DNA from: an uncultured Eubacteriales bacterium
GTDB lineage: Bacteria > Bacillota > Clostridia > Christensenellales > Aristaeellaceae
DNA length: 64,000 bases
Assembly: GCA_900540045.1 (NCBI GenBank)
Contig: UQEF01000001.1
Span: 62,001 to 126,000, forward strand
Reading direction: 5' to 3'
Part shown: positions 7,674-15,796 of the stretch, piece after piece
How the letters are laid out: each line of letters opens with the position of its first letter
Numbering within the stretch: the first letter of the stretch is position 1
Program-made: the position numbers and the translations under genes
The notes under the pieces: model-generated
Database searches by the model: none
What the model saw: only the letters and a program-made list of their open reading frames with translations
Told to the model about the DNA's origin: nothing

Positions 7674-8708
7674 ATGCAACACACGACCGCCAAGCACAAT
7701 CCGCTCACGTTTTATCTGCGGATGCTTCTGTATATGTTTGTGGGGCTGCTCCTGCGCCTGTTGGCGCTTGCGCCGCTGGCCTGCCTGTTTGTTTTTCCTG
7801 CGGGATCGCCGCTGAAACTGCTGGCGCTGCTGTGCCCGGTCCTTTTGGTGCTGCTGGTGTTACCGTTGCGCTATTCCTTTGCCGAGGCGATGGTGCGGAG
7901 GGACGGCCGCCGCTATTTCAGCTTTGACACGGCGCTCAATCTGGGCAACTATGGCGAAAAACTGGCGGAGTCCCTGCTGCATGCTGCGCATGTGATCAAA
8001 TGGGGGATTCCCTTCTTTGCCATGCTGATCTATGGGTACTACTGGTATAAAGAGGTAGACGCCCTTACCCTGCTCAGCACCCTGACCCGGCTGGGCCGGG
8101 GATGGACCAACGTCTGGTGTTCCGTGGCCAATTTCTTCCTGGAACTGGTGGGAGGGGCTCAGCTTACGCCGCCCCAGAATACCCTGATGGACGGCGTAGC
8201 CGCGGTGCTGGCTGTGCTGGGGCTGGGCGTGGCCGTGTGGCTGTATGGCGCGGTGCGCAACAGTGCGGCGCGCTACGTATGGGCTTATGCCAACCGCAAT
8301 GATCATTCTCCCCGCAAAGAGCTTCGCCGCCGTCTGCGCGGCCGCAGACTGGCCCAGCTGGGCGTGAGCCTGATCAATCTGGTTTTGTGGATTCCTTTTG
8401 CCATCGTGGCCGTGACGGCGGTCAAGGGTGCGGTGAGCGGCGCGGCGGAGGCGCTGATGGCGGCCATTACCCAGCAGGGATCGGCCGGGCTGGACATGGC
8501 GGCGGCTGTGGTGCCGCTGCTGGCCGCGTTCGTGTTTCTGTACATGCCGCTGCTGCCTATCCGCCGCATTCTGACGGCCGCCTTTGCGCTGTGGGATCAT
8601 CATCCGAAGACCCGAAGCGGAGCAGCCTCTTTGCAGCAGACGGCTTCCGTGCCTGCCGGCGAGGCAGCGCCCGCCTTTACCCCCGGCGAGAACGGAACCC
8701 GTCCGTGA
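7674..8708 (+). CDS. Multi-pass membrane protein of unknown function
   Basis: Not recognised. About 344 residues with roughly six hydrophobic segments: near residues 15-38 and 42-66, one around GIPFFAMLIYGYYW, one around VLAVLGLGVAVWLYG, one around LINLVLWIPFAIVAVTA and one around AAAVVPLLAAFVFLYMPLL. A basic loop (RKELRRRLRGRRLAQ) precedes the fifth. The C-terminal 35 residues are polar. The start is uncertain. The promoter places the transcript start near 7632, which makes the in-frame ATG at 7635 implausible. ATG at 7674 lies 12 bases after GGGAGG and is preferred over ATG 7662. The stop overlaps the next gene's GTG start by 4 bp. Confidence 0.7.
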   Translation: MQHTTAKHNPLTFYLRMLLYMFVGLLLRLLALAPLACLFVFPAGSPLKLLALLCPVLLVLLVLPLRYSFAEAMVRRDGRRYFSFDTALNLGNYGEKLAESLLHAAHVIKWGIPFFAMLIYGYYWYKEVDALTLLSTLTRLGRGWTNVWCSVANFFLELVGGAQLTPPQNTLMDGVAAVLAVLGLGVAVWLYGAVRNSAARYVWAYANRNDHSPRKELRRRLRGRRLAQLGVSLINLVLWIPFAIVAVTAVKGAVSGAAEALMAAITQQGSAGLDMAAAVVPLLAAFVFLYMPLLPIRRILTAAFALWDHHPKTRSGAASLQQTASVPAGEAAPAFTPGENGTRP

Positions 8709-9448
8709 GCGCCGTCCGGCTGGATAAGTACCTGGCCCAGAGCGGCGAACGAACGCGCAGTCAGGCTATGCGCGCGATCAGGGACGGCCTCGCGCGGATC
8801 AACGGCACAACCGTGCGCGATCCTGCCGCCAAAGTGGGGGAGGGGGACGAGGTCACCCTTGCAGGGGAGCCCGTATATGACGAGGCCCTGCAATACTACA
8901 TGCTTCACAAACCTGCCGGCGTGCTCACCGCCGCCCGCGACGGACGCGCGCAGACGGTCATGGACCTGGTTCCCCCGGCGCTTCTGCATCGCCGCGTGCT
9001 GCCTGTGGGCAGGCTGGACAAGGATACCACCGGGATTTTGATTCTGACCAACGACGGCGCGCTGGCGCACGCCCTTCTGGCTCCGGGCCGGCACGTGTGG
9101 AAGCGCTATGTGGCCTGCGTAACCGGACGGCTGGACGGGGAGGACACGGCGGCCTTTGCCGCCGGGGTGCCTTTGAGCGATTTTACCGCGCTGCCTGCCA
9201 CCCTCACCATTCTGTGTGCGGACGAAAGCGAAAGCCGGGCGGTTGTAGAGGTGCGAGAGGGCAAGTATCACCAGATTAAGCGCATGTTTTCCGCGCGCGG
9301 ACATGAGGTTACGGCTCTGCACCGCGCCTCTTTTGGTCCGCTGGAACTGCCGGATGATCTCCCGCCCGGCGGCCTGCGCCGGCTCTCCGCAGGTGAGGTG
9401 GCCGCTCTGCGTGCCGCTGTTCTGAAACCGAACGATAAGGAAGGGTAA
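8705..9448 (+). CDS. RsuA-family 16S rRNA pseudouridine synthase
   Basis: A 247-residue RsuA/RluB/E/F-type pseudouridine synthase. An S4 RNA-binding domain fills residues 1-60 (LDKYLAQSGERTRSQAMRAI). The catalytic domain carries GRLDKDTTGILILTNDG, which includes the catalytic aspartate, and the later VREGKYHQIKRMF motif. By family it most likely modifies uridine 516 of 16S rRNA (RsuA) or a helix of 23S rRNA; which one is not certain. Start: GTG at 8705, overlapping the TGA of the membrane-protein gene. Upstream in-frame codons are inside that gene and are not expected to be used. It is part of an operon with an RNA methyltransferase. Confidence 0.88.
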   Translation: MSAVRLDKYLAQSGERTRSQAMRAIRDGLARINGTTVRDPAAKVGEGDEVTLAGEPVYDEALQYYMLHKPAGVLTAARDGRAQTVMDLVPPALLHRRVLPVGRLDKDTTGILILTNDGALAHALLAPGRHVWKRYVACVTGRLDGEDTAAFAAGVPLSDFTALPATLTILCADESESRAVVEVREGKYHQIKRMFSARGHEVTALHRASFGPLELPDDLPPGGLRRLSAGEVAALRAAVLKPNDKEG

Positions 9449-9451
9449 GCC

Positions 9452-10090
9452 ATGCCGCCTGCCAACGATCATTACTATACCGCAGAACCCTCCAGCGATC
9501 ACCGCCCCGGCGAGGTTCGCTTCTGCTATGGTGGGCGCGAGTTGGTCTTTGCCACCGACAGCGGCGTATTTTCGCGCCGGGAACTGGACCGGGGTACGGA
9601 GGTGTTGCTGGCTGCGCTGCCCGAATCCGTCTCTGGGCCGGTACTGGATATGGGTTGCGGGTACGGGACCATCGGCGTGGCCGTAGGCGCGCGATGGCCG
9701 GGATTGGCGGTTACCATGGCGGATGTGAACCGTCGCGCCTGCGATTTGGCGCGCGAAAACGCCCGTCGAAACGGCGTTCGGGCTGAAGTGCTGGAAAGCG
9801 ACGGATATATGGCGCTGACGGGAAGGCGCTTTGCCACCATCCTGCAAAATCCGCCCATCCGCGCGGGCAAGGCCGTCATCTACCGCATGTTTGCCGATGG
9901 GGCGGCAAGCCTGTTGCCGGGGGGCCGGCTGTGGCTGGTCATCCGCAAGCAGCAGGGCGCGCCCTCCGCGATGAACTATCTGGCCACACTTTTTGACGAG
10001 GTGGCCGTGGTGGAAAAGAAAAGCGGTTACTGGGTGCTGCGCTGTACCGCGCCCCATCAGGATACAGAGGAGGATACCAAGGATGTATGA
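9452..10090 (+). CDS. RsmC-like class I SAM methyltransferase
   Basis: A 212-residue Rossmann-fold methyltransferase resembling the catalytic half of RsmC, the 16S rRNA guanine-1207 N2-methyltransferase. The SAM-binding motif I is VLDMGCGYGTIGVAVG (about residues 64-79). The acidic motif II is MADVNRRACDLARENA, and the base-flipping motif IV is NPPI (about residues 136-139), as in N-methylating enzymes. It starts three bases after the pseudouridine synthase gene. It overlaps the following aminotransferase gene by 8 bp, so it is translated within the same operon. The target is inferred from family only. Confidence 0.82.
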   Translation: MPPANDHYYTAEPSSDHRPGEVRFCYGGRELVFATDSGVFSRRELDRGTEVLLAALPESVSGPVLDMGCGYGTIGVAVGARWPGLAVTMADVNRRACDLARENARRNGVRAEVLESDGYMALTGRRFATILQNPPIRAGKAVIYRMFADGAASLLPGGRLWLVIRKQQGAPSAMNYLATLFDEVAVVEKKSGYWVLRCTAPHQDTEEDTKDV

Positions 10091-11270
10091 CCGGGCTTTT
10101 TTTGACCGTCCCATCGACCGGCGGGGGACGGCATGTGAGAAATGGGATGTGGCCATGGCGCGTGACGCGCGTGTGAGCAATCCCATGTGGGTGGCGGATA
10201 TGGATTTCCGTTGCCCCGACGAGGTGGTGAACGCTCTGTGCGAGCGCGCGGCCCATCCGGTCTATGGCTATACCGAACAGACGGACAGGGCGGTGGCAGC
10301 GATGCTGGATTTCATGGAGCGCCGCCATGGGCTCAAGCTGATCCCCTCGGAACAGATCATGCTGCCCTGTGTGGTTTCCGGGCTGAAGGCGGCGGTACAG
10401 GCCTTTACGCAGCCTGGCGACCGCATCATCGTGCAGCCGCCGGTATATGGACCGTTTTACGCGTCCGTGCGCGATAACGGCCGCGAAGCAGCGGAGTGTC
10501 CGCTCCGGTGCGACGACGCGGGCCGCTACACCATGGACCTGCAAAGCGTGGAGGATGCCTGCCGCGCGGGCGCGCGCATGATGTTCCTGTGCAGCCCGCA
10601 TAATCCCGTGGGACGTGTGTGGAGCCGGGAGGAACTCAAGGCGTTGTTTGCCGTGCTGGCCCGGTATGACGTATTGCTTGTATCCGACGAAATCCATGAG
10701 GACTTTGTCTATCGTCCGGGCATGTTCGTCCCGGCGCTGGATCTGGCCGTGGAAGCGGGCGTGCGCGCCATCTCCATGACCAGCGCCAGCAAGACCTTCA
10801 ACCTGGCGGGTCTGCAGCAGGCGACGGCTTTCTGCCGCGACAGGGCGCTGCTGGACCGCCTGGAAAAAACGCTGCGTGACGCTGGCGTGGTATCCGGCAA
10901 CATCTTCGGCATGACCGCTACCGAAGCGGCCTTCGCTCATGGCGATGCATGGCTGGATGCGATGCTGGATTATGTGGCTGAAGGCTACGCCATTTTCCGC
11001 GAAGAGATGGAGGCCCGGCTGCCCGGCGCGGTCCTTACCCCGCTTGAGGCTACCTATCTGGGCTGGCTGGACCTGCGCGCCTGGGGCCTTACCACTGCGC
11101 AGCTGATGGAGCGCACGAGGGCTGCGGGTGTGGAATTCACCCCCGGAACCTTCTTTGGCGCTGATGCGGGCGAAGGATTTCTGCGCGTGAATCTGGCCTG
11201 TCCTCATGAACGCGTGCGCCTGGCCGCCGAGCAGATCGAACGCGCCCTGAAACAGCAGGACGAAAAATAA
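10083..11270 (+). CDS. MalY/PatB-family PLP-dependent C-S lyase
   Basis: A 395-residue fold-type I PLP enzyme of the MalY/PatB group, whose members cleave cystathionine or cysteine (C-S beta-lyase). Features include the N-terminal FFDRPIDRRGTACEKWD typical of the group, NPMWVADMDF, the substrate loop PVYGPFY, the CSPHNPVGRVW motif, the DEIHEDF PLP-contacting aspartate and the PLP lysine in SASKTFNLAGLQQA. The ATG at 10083 lies inside the preceding reading frame (8-bp overlap). Some homologues are general aminotransferases, so an aminotransferase role cannot be excluded. It sits immediately before a dipeptidase gene, suggesting use of peptide-derived sulfur amino acids. Confidence 0.87.
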   Translation: MYDRAFFDRPIDRRGTACEKWDVAMARDARVSNPMWVADMDFRCPDEVVNALCERAAHPVYGYTEQTDRAVAAMLDFMERRHGLKLIPSEQIMLPCVVSGLKAAVQAFTQPGDRIIVQPPVYGPFYASVRDNGREAAECPLRCDDAGRYTMDLQSVEDACRAGARMMFLCSPHNPVGRVWSREELKALFAVLARYDVLLVSDEIHEDFVYRPGMFVPALDLAVEAGVRAISMTSASKTFNLAGLQQATAFCRDRALLDRLEKTLRDAGVVSGNIFGMTATEAAFAHGDAWLDAMLDYVAEGYAIFREEMEARLPGAVLTPLEATYLGWLDLRAWGLTTAQLMERTRAAGVEFTPGTFFGADAGEGFLRVNLACPHERVRLAAEQIERALKQQDEK

Positions 11271-11295
11271 TATGGAGAGATGGAGGGACACAAAC

Positions 11296-12660
11296 GTGCA
11301 AGACCTGAGCATCATCATTGACGAGCTGCGGGAGGAAATGATCCAGACCCTGAAAGGCTGGATTCAGGTGCCCAGCGTGAAGACGGCTCCTGAACCCGGC
11401 GCTCCCTTTGGCCGCGAGGTACGGCGGGCACTGGACCTGGTCCTTTCGGACGCAGCGGCCATGGGCTTTGAAACCCGCAACTTTGACGGCTATGCCGGCG
11501 ATGTGCGGATGGGTCCGCTGGGCGTGGACCCGCTGGCCATTCTGGTGCATCTGGACGTGGTGCCCGCCGGCGACGGCTGGACGGTGCCCCCCTTTGCCGC
11601 TGAAATCGAGGATGGACGCATGTATGGCCGCGGTATGTCCGACGACAAGGGACCTGCTGCAGCGGCGCTGTACGCCATGTACGCCATGAAAAAGGCCGGC
11701 CTGCCGCTTAAGCGCGAAGTGCGCCTTATCTTCGGCTGCGATGAGGAAAGCGGCTGGGAGTGCATGAAATACTACATGGCGCATTGCGACATGCCCCGCA
11801 CAGGCTTCAGCCCCGATGCCAGCTATCCCGTCATCAACACGGAAAAAGGGCTTCTGCACCTGAGCCTGCGTGCGGGCTACGCTTCAGACGGCCTGCGCGT
11901 GAAGGAAATCAGCGTGGGCGAGCGCTGCAACGTGATCCCCGGCATCGCCACCGCGCTGGTGGAGGGCGATGAGGCCCTGTGCAGCAGGATCAACCATCTG
12001 GCGGGCGATATGCACATTCAGGTGGAGGCGAAGATGCAGGATGGCCTGGCGCTGCTCACCTCTACGGGTGTGCCCGGCCACGCGGCCTATCCCGAAGCGG
12101 CCCGCAACGCCATCGGACAGCTGCTCCTGATGCTGCGCGCATTGGGCGTAACCGGTCCGCTGCGTACGTTGGCCGATCAGGTGGGTATGGAATATGACGG
12201 GCTGGGTCTGGGCATCCGCTGCATGGATGAGACCAGCGGCAGCCTTACCTGCAACCTGGGTATCCTGCGCTACAATGAGAAGGACGGGCTGTACGCCACG
12301 CTGGACATCCGCTATCCGATCCTGTGCGACCACGCCGCATTGACCGCCTCTGTGCGCGCGGCACTGGAAGGCGTGGAAGTCACCGTGGATGAGCAAAAGG
12401 ACCCGCATCATGTGGCGCCTAACAGCAAACTGGTCATGGCGCTGCTGGATGCGTATCACGAGGCCACCGACCGCCCGCGCGAGTGCGTGGCGACCGGCGG
12501 TGGCACCTATGCCCGTGTGCTGGAGGAGGGCGTGGCCTTTGGCAGCGTGTTCCCCGGCGAGGAGGAGCTGGCGCATCAGGCCGATGAATATATGTCGCTG
12601 GACAGCCTGGTACTGAACATGCGCATCTTTGCCCGCGCAATTGAGAAGCTCCAGGACTGA
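11296..12660 (+). CDS. PepV/Sapep-family M20 dipeptidase
   Basis: A roughly 454-residue metallopeptidase that hydrolyses dipeptides in the cytoplasm using two zinc ions. Metal-site motifs visible are LVHLDVVPAGDGW, GRGMSDDKGPAAAALYA and GCDEESGWECMKYY (catalytic Glu and metal-binding residues), and a late GGGTYAR motif. GTG at 11296 is chosen because GGAGGG sits eight bases upstream. ATG at 11272 is in frame but has no ribosome binding site and follows the previous stop by one base. It is the last gene of the operon starting near 7674. Confidence 0.88.
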   Translation: MQDLSIIIDELREEMIQTLKGWIQVPSVKTAPEPGAPFGREVRRALDLVLSDAAAMGFETRNFDGYAGDVRMGPLGVDPLAILVHLDVVPAGDGWTVPPFAAEIEDGRMYGRGMSDDKGPAAAALYAMYAMKKAGLPLKREVRLIFGCDEESGWECMKYYMAHCDMPRTGFSPDASYPVINTEKGLLHLSLRAGYASDGLRVKEISVGERCNVIPGIATALVEGDEALCSRINHLAGDMHIQVEAKMQDGLALLTSTGVPGHAAYPEAARNAIGQLLLMLRALGVTGPLRTLADQVGMEYDGLGLGIRCMDETSGSLTCNLGILRYNEKDGLYATLDIRYPILCDHAALTASVRAALEGVEVTVDEQKDPHHVAPNSKLVMALLDAYHEATDRPRECVATGGGTYARVLEEGVAFGSVFPGEEELAHQADEYMSLDSLVLNMRIFARAIEKLQD

Positions 12661-12755
12661 GGCTCCCAAATAGCAATACAAAGCGGGATGTTTTCACTGG
12701 CCTTTCAGGCCGCAGGCAGGCGCCCCGCATCTTTTTGGAAAGATGGATACACAAA

Positions 12756-12787
12756 CGCGAGGACTCCAACCGGAGTCCTCGCGTTTT
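12756..12787. terminator. Intrinsic terminator between the dipeptidase and rubredoxin genes
   Basis: A perfect 12-bp stem (12756-12767 with 12772-12783), loop AACC, followed by TTTT on the plus strand. Minus-strand transcripts ending after the rubredoxin gene meet the same hairpin with a weaker U-tract. Confidence 0.9.
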
Positions 12788-12802
12788 GCATTGATCGTTA
12801 TC

Positions 12803-12955
12803 TCAGACCTCAGTGAAGGCGTCCTTGCTCAGGCCGCACACAGGGCACACCCAATCTTCTGGCAGATCTTCCCAGGCGGTGCCGGGGGCAATGCCGCTAT
12901 CCGGATCGCCTACAGCGGGATCATACACATAGCCGCAGGGGCACTCATACTTCAT
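12803..12955 (-). CDS. Rubredoxin
   Basis: A 50-residue rubredoxin, a one-iron electron carrier. Both knuckles are present: CPCGYVYDP near the N-terminus, spaced so that the first iron-binding cysteines are C5 and either C7 or its neighbourhood, and [11 protein letters not shown] near the C-terminus (C37-x2-C40). The first knuckle reads E-C-P-C-G, that is CxC, instead of the usual CxxC. AGGAGG lies nine bases before the ATG. It is 29 bp downstream of the reverse rubrerythrin gene on the same strand, so the two are probably co-transcribed and rubredoxin would feed it electrons. Confidence 0.88.
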   Translation of the reverse strand: MKYECPCGYVYDPAVGDPDSGIAPGTAWEDLPEDWVCPVCGLSKDAFTEV

Positions 12956-12984
12956 GATGATATCCTCCTCGCGTATGATTGTTC

Positions 12985-13524
12985 TTAGCCGAAATAACGC
13001 TTGAGCAGACCGTCGAAGCCCTTGCCATGGCGGGCCTCATCCTTGCACATCTCATGAACGGTGTCGTGGATGGCATCCAGGTTAAGCTCCTTGGCCAGCG
13101 TGGCCAGCTCCTTCTTGCCGGCGGTCGCGCCCCACTCAGCCTCAGCGCGCAGCTCCAGGTTCTTCTTGGTGGAGGAAGTAACAACCTCGCCCAGCAGCTC
13201 GGCGAACTTGGCGGCATGCTCGGCCTCTTCCCAGGCATAGCGCTTGAAGGCCTCGGCCACTTCGGGATAGCCATCGCGGTCAGCCTGACGGCTCATGGCC
13301 AGGTACATGCCAACCTCGGTGCACTCGCCGTTGAAATTCATGCGAAGGCCCTCGATGATGCGGGGGTCAACACCCTCGGCAACGCCCACACGATGCTCGT
13401 CCGCATAGGACTTCTCTTCGCCCATGAGCTGGAACTTGCTCTTGGGAGCCTTGCATTGGGGGCAGAATTCAGGGGCTTCGGGACCTTCATAAACATAGCC
13501 GCAAACCTTGCAAATCCATTTCAT
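12985..13524 (-). CDS. Reverse rubrerythrin (peroxide reductase)
   Basis: A 179-residue peroxide-scavenging protein with the domains in reversed order. An N-terminal rubredoxin domain (CKVCGYVY at residues 5-12, CPQCKAPKS at about 21-29) precedes a ferritin-like four-helix di-iron domain. The latter contains [30 protein letters not shown] and [13 protein letters not shown], which supply Glu and His ligands. Classical rubrerythrins have the rubredoxin domain last. In clostridia the reversed form reduces hydrogen peroxide and oxygen with electrons from rubredoxin. The ATG at 13524 follows AAGGAGG. It has its own promoter at 13588-13616. Confidence 0.92.
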   Translation of the reverse strand: MKWICKVCGYVYEGPEAPEFCPQCKAPKSKFQLMGEEKSYADEHRVGVAEGVDPRIIEGLRMNFNGECTEVGMYLAMSRQADRDGYPEVAEAFKRYAWEEAEHAAKFAELLGEVVTSSTKKNLELRAEAEWGATAGKKELATLAKELNLDAIHDTVHEMCKDEARHGKGFDGLLKRYFG

Positions 13525-13587
13525 GATCAAATGACCTCCTTGGAATTGAAATCCGAATCTGGGGGGCACCTCTCGCCCCGCACCTAT

Positions 13588-13616
13588 AGTATACCCCACT
13601 TGCGGGAAAAGTGAAA
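13588..13616 (-). promoter_or_regulatory. Sigma-A promoter of the reverse rubrerythrin-rubredoxin operon
   Basis: Minus strand TTTCAC (13611-13616), 17-bp spacer, TATACT (13588-13593). No canonical PerR box was seen. Confidence 0.7.
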
Positions 13617-13644
13617 CATAAATTTGCGCAGAATTTCTCAATTT

Positions 13645-15141
13645 TCAGGCGGAATAGGCGGCAAGCAGCGCTTCTTCCATGCCATCGGGATCGCACACGG
13701 CAGTATGGCGGACCGGCAGGCTGGCCAGACCGCGCACCTGATCGGGAATGGGTACGCCGCTGAGCTGTTCCACCTTCTGGGCGCACGCCAGAAAATCGAG
13801 TCCCGCCACGGTCTGTACGCCCAGCAGGCTGGCCGCCACATCGGGCGCGAACTTGTAGGGGCTGGCCGTGGACACCAGCACCGCGGGCGTCTGGTCACGG
13901 GTCTGGTCGCGGTACCGGCGCAATACGCAGGAACCAACGGCGGTATGCGGGTCCATGACATAATGCGTGCGCTCGTATACCAGGCGGATTTCATCAGCGG
14001 TCATCTTGTCGTCGGCGTAGCCGGCCCAGAATACCTTTTGCAGACCGGTCAGCCGCTGCCCACCGATGGAGAAACTGCCGCAGGAGGAGAGCTGCTCCAT
14101 CCACGTGCGCACCAGCGCGCTGTCGCGGTCAGCACACTCGTAGAGCAGCCGCTCCAGGTTGGAGCTGACCAGAATATCCATGCTGGGGGACATGGTCTTG
14201 AAGAACGTGCGGTGGGTGTAGTACGTGCCCTCGCGGAAGAAATCGGTCAGCACGTTGTTACGGTTGCTGGCGCAGATCAGGCGGCGGATGGGCAGGCCCA
14301 TGCGCATGGCGTAATACCCGGCCAGGATATCGCCAAAGTTGCCGGTAGGCACCACGAAGTTGACGCCCTGCCCCATGCGGATGGCGCCGCGCTGGACCAG
14401 GTCGGTGTAGGCAGTGAAATAGTATACAACCTGGGGAGCCAATCGTCCGAAGTTGATAGAATTGGCAGAGGAGGGCAGCTTGCCCAGCCGGTCCATGCGC
14501 TCGCGGAAGGCAGGGTCGCCGAAGAGACGCTTGACGCCGGTCTGCGCCTGATCAAAATTGCCCCGTACCCCGATGACGTGGGTGTTGTTTCCGCCGGTGG
14601 TGGTCATCTGCAATTCCTGCACGCGGCTGACCCCGCCGTAGGGATAGAACACCGAGCAGCTGGTGCCCGGCACGTCCCGGAAGCCTTCCAACGCGGCCTT
14701 GCCGGTATCGCCGCTGGTGGCCACGATAATGCTGACCTCGCGCTTTTCGCCATTCTTTTCGGCAGCCAGGCGCACCAGATAGGGCAGGAGTTTGAGCGCG
14801 ATGTCCTTGAAAGCCAGCGTGGGGCCATGAAACAGTTCCAGCACATGAACGCCTTCGATGAGCGTGCGCACCGGAGCCACATCGGGGTGATCCCACGCAT
14901 CGGCAGCGTAGGCCGCGTCTACCGACTGCTCGATTTCAGCGATGGAGTAGTCCTCCAGAAAATCGCGCAGGATTCGCGCGGCGCGCTGACGGTAGCTCTG
15001 TCCGCACAGGGCGGCCAGCCGCTCGCTGGAAATCTGGGGAAACAGACTGGGCACATACAGGCCGCCGTCCGCAGCCAGGCCCCACAGGATGGATTGCGAC
15101 GCGGTTACGCAAGCGCCGCCACGCGTGGAAAAAAAGGACAT
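13645..15141 (-). CDS. thrC: Threonine synthase
   Basis: A 498-residue PLP enzyme that converts O-phosphohomoserine to threonine. The N-terminal STRGG motif, ADGGLYVP, the PLP lysine in GPTLAFKDIALKLLPYL, ATSGDTGKAALEGFRD, and NSINFGRLAPQVVYY and VPTGNFGDILAGYYA are all characteristic of the longer bacterial/fungal class. The ATG at 15141 follows GGAGAG. It is preceded by its own promoter and no T-box or other leader was seen, so regulation by threonine is not evident. It is not clustered with other threonine genes in this window. Confidence 0.95.
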   Translation of the reverse strand: MSFFSTRGGACVTASQSILWGLAADGGLYVPSLFPQISSERLAALCGQSYRQRAARILRDFLEDYSIAEIEQSVDAAYAADAWDHPDVAPVRTLIEGVHVLELFHGPTLAFKDIALKLLPYLVRLAAEKNGEKREVSIIVATSGDTGKAALEGFRDVPGTSCSVFYPYGGVSRVQELQMTTTGGNNTHVIGVRGNFDQAQTGVKRLFGDPAFRERMDRLGKLPSSANSINFGRLAPQVVYYFTAYTDLVQRGAIRMGQGVNFVVPTGNFGDILAGYYAMRMGLPIRRLICASNRNNVLTDFFREGTYYTHRTFFKTMSPSMDILVSSNLERLLYECADRDSALVRTWMEQLSSCGSFSIGGQRLTGLQKVFWAGYADDKMTADEIRLVYERTHYVMDPHTAVGSCVLRRYRDQTRDQTPAVLVSTASPYKFAPDVAASLLGVQTVAGLDFLACAQKVEQLSGVPIPDQVRGLASLPVRHTAVCDPDGMEEALLAAYSA

Positions 15142-15192
15142 ACGATCACTCTCCAGACAGGTTTCGGATGCTTCATGATTGGAAGTGGTTCC

Positions 15193-15221
15193 ATCATACA
15201 CGGTTTTGGGGCGCGTGTAAA
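15193..15221 (-). promoter_or_regulatory. Sigma-A promoter of thrC
   Basis: Minus strand TTTACA (15216-15221), 17-bp spacer, TATGAT (15193-15198). Confidence 0.75.
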
Positions 15222-15235
15222 GCCGGAAATGCACG

Positions 15236-15265
15236 AAAAAGGAGACGGCATTTCCAGCCGTCCCC
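15236..15265 (-). terminator. Intrinsic terminator of the small P-loop gene
   Basis: Minus strand: a stem of nine bases (15257-15265 with 15241-15249, one wobble/mismatch) followed by five U (15236-15240). It lies 16 bp past the stop of the P-loop gene and just upstream of the thrC promoter. Confidence 0.8.
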
Positions 15266-15281
15266 CTCATCATGCGAAGGT

Positions 15282-15692
15282 TCAGATCACGTAGGGCTTG
15301 ATAAAGTCCGGCAGCTCTTCGGGACCGGCGCTGACGGAGATCACGAAATCCACATTGTGGTTGGTGCTGATGGTCTCCAGACGCTTGAACACCCATTCGC
15401 TGGTGGCCAGCTCATTGTGAATCAGCTTTTTGAACGCGTCGATGAAGATGAGCCCCACGTCGAAGTTCTGCGCTACGACGCCGCAGAGAAAGCCCATGAA
15501 CATGTGGTCGCTGAGCAGCTCGTATTCGCTGGCGTTGATAAAGCGCACCTCGTGACGAAGGTCAAACATATAGCGATTGTCATCGTCGATGAAAACGATG
15601 TCGTGCTTGCTTTCCTGGCTAGCCTGGTTGGCCATGTCGATGATGCGCTTGGTTTTACCCGAGCCTTTTTTGCCGGCAATCACCTGAATCAA
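15282..15692 (-). CDS. Small P-loop ATPase-like protein, function unknown
   Basis: A 136-residue conserved clostridial protein of the type often labelled ATP-binding or PilT-like. A Walker A motif GKKGSGKT is at residues 7-14. A Walker B-like stretch FDVGLIFIDAF lies near residues 77-87, and there is a late VISVSAG. The rest lacks secretion ATPase domains, so a twitching-motility role is unlikely. The start is TTG at 15690-15692, supported by AAGGAGG eight bases upstream. It follows addB by 104 bp on the same strand and ends in a terminator. Function is unknown. Confidence 0.7.
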   Translation of the reverse strand: MIQVIAGKKGSGKTKRIIDMANQASQESKHDIVFIDDDNRYMFDLRHEVRFINASEYELLSDHMFMGFLCGVVAQNFDVGLIFIDAFKKLIHNELATSEWVFKRLETISTNHNVDFVISVSAGPEELPDFIKPYVI

Positions 15693-15796
15693 TGGTAACG
15701 CCTCCTTAACACTGTTTTGTTATCTCCGGGCGGCGCCGCGCGCCGCCGTGCTTACACCCCCATTATACATGAACCGGAGGAGAATAGCAACGCCCC

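Noticed and set aside
15282-15692. Labelling the small P-loop protein as twitching motility ATPase PilT
   Set aside because: It has only a Walker A and Walker B-like strand in 136 residues and lacks the secretion-ATPase His and Asp boxes; no pilus genes are near.
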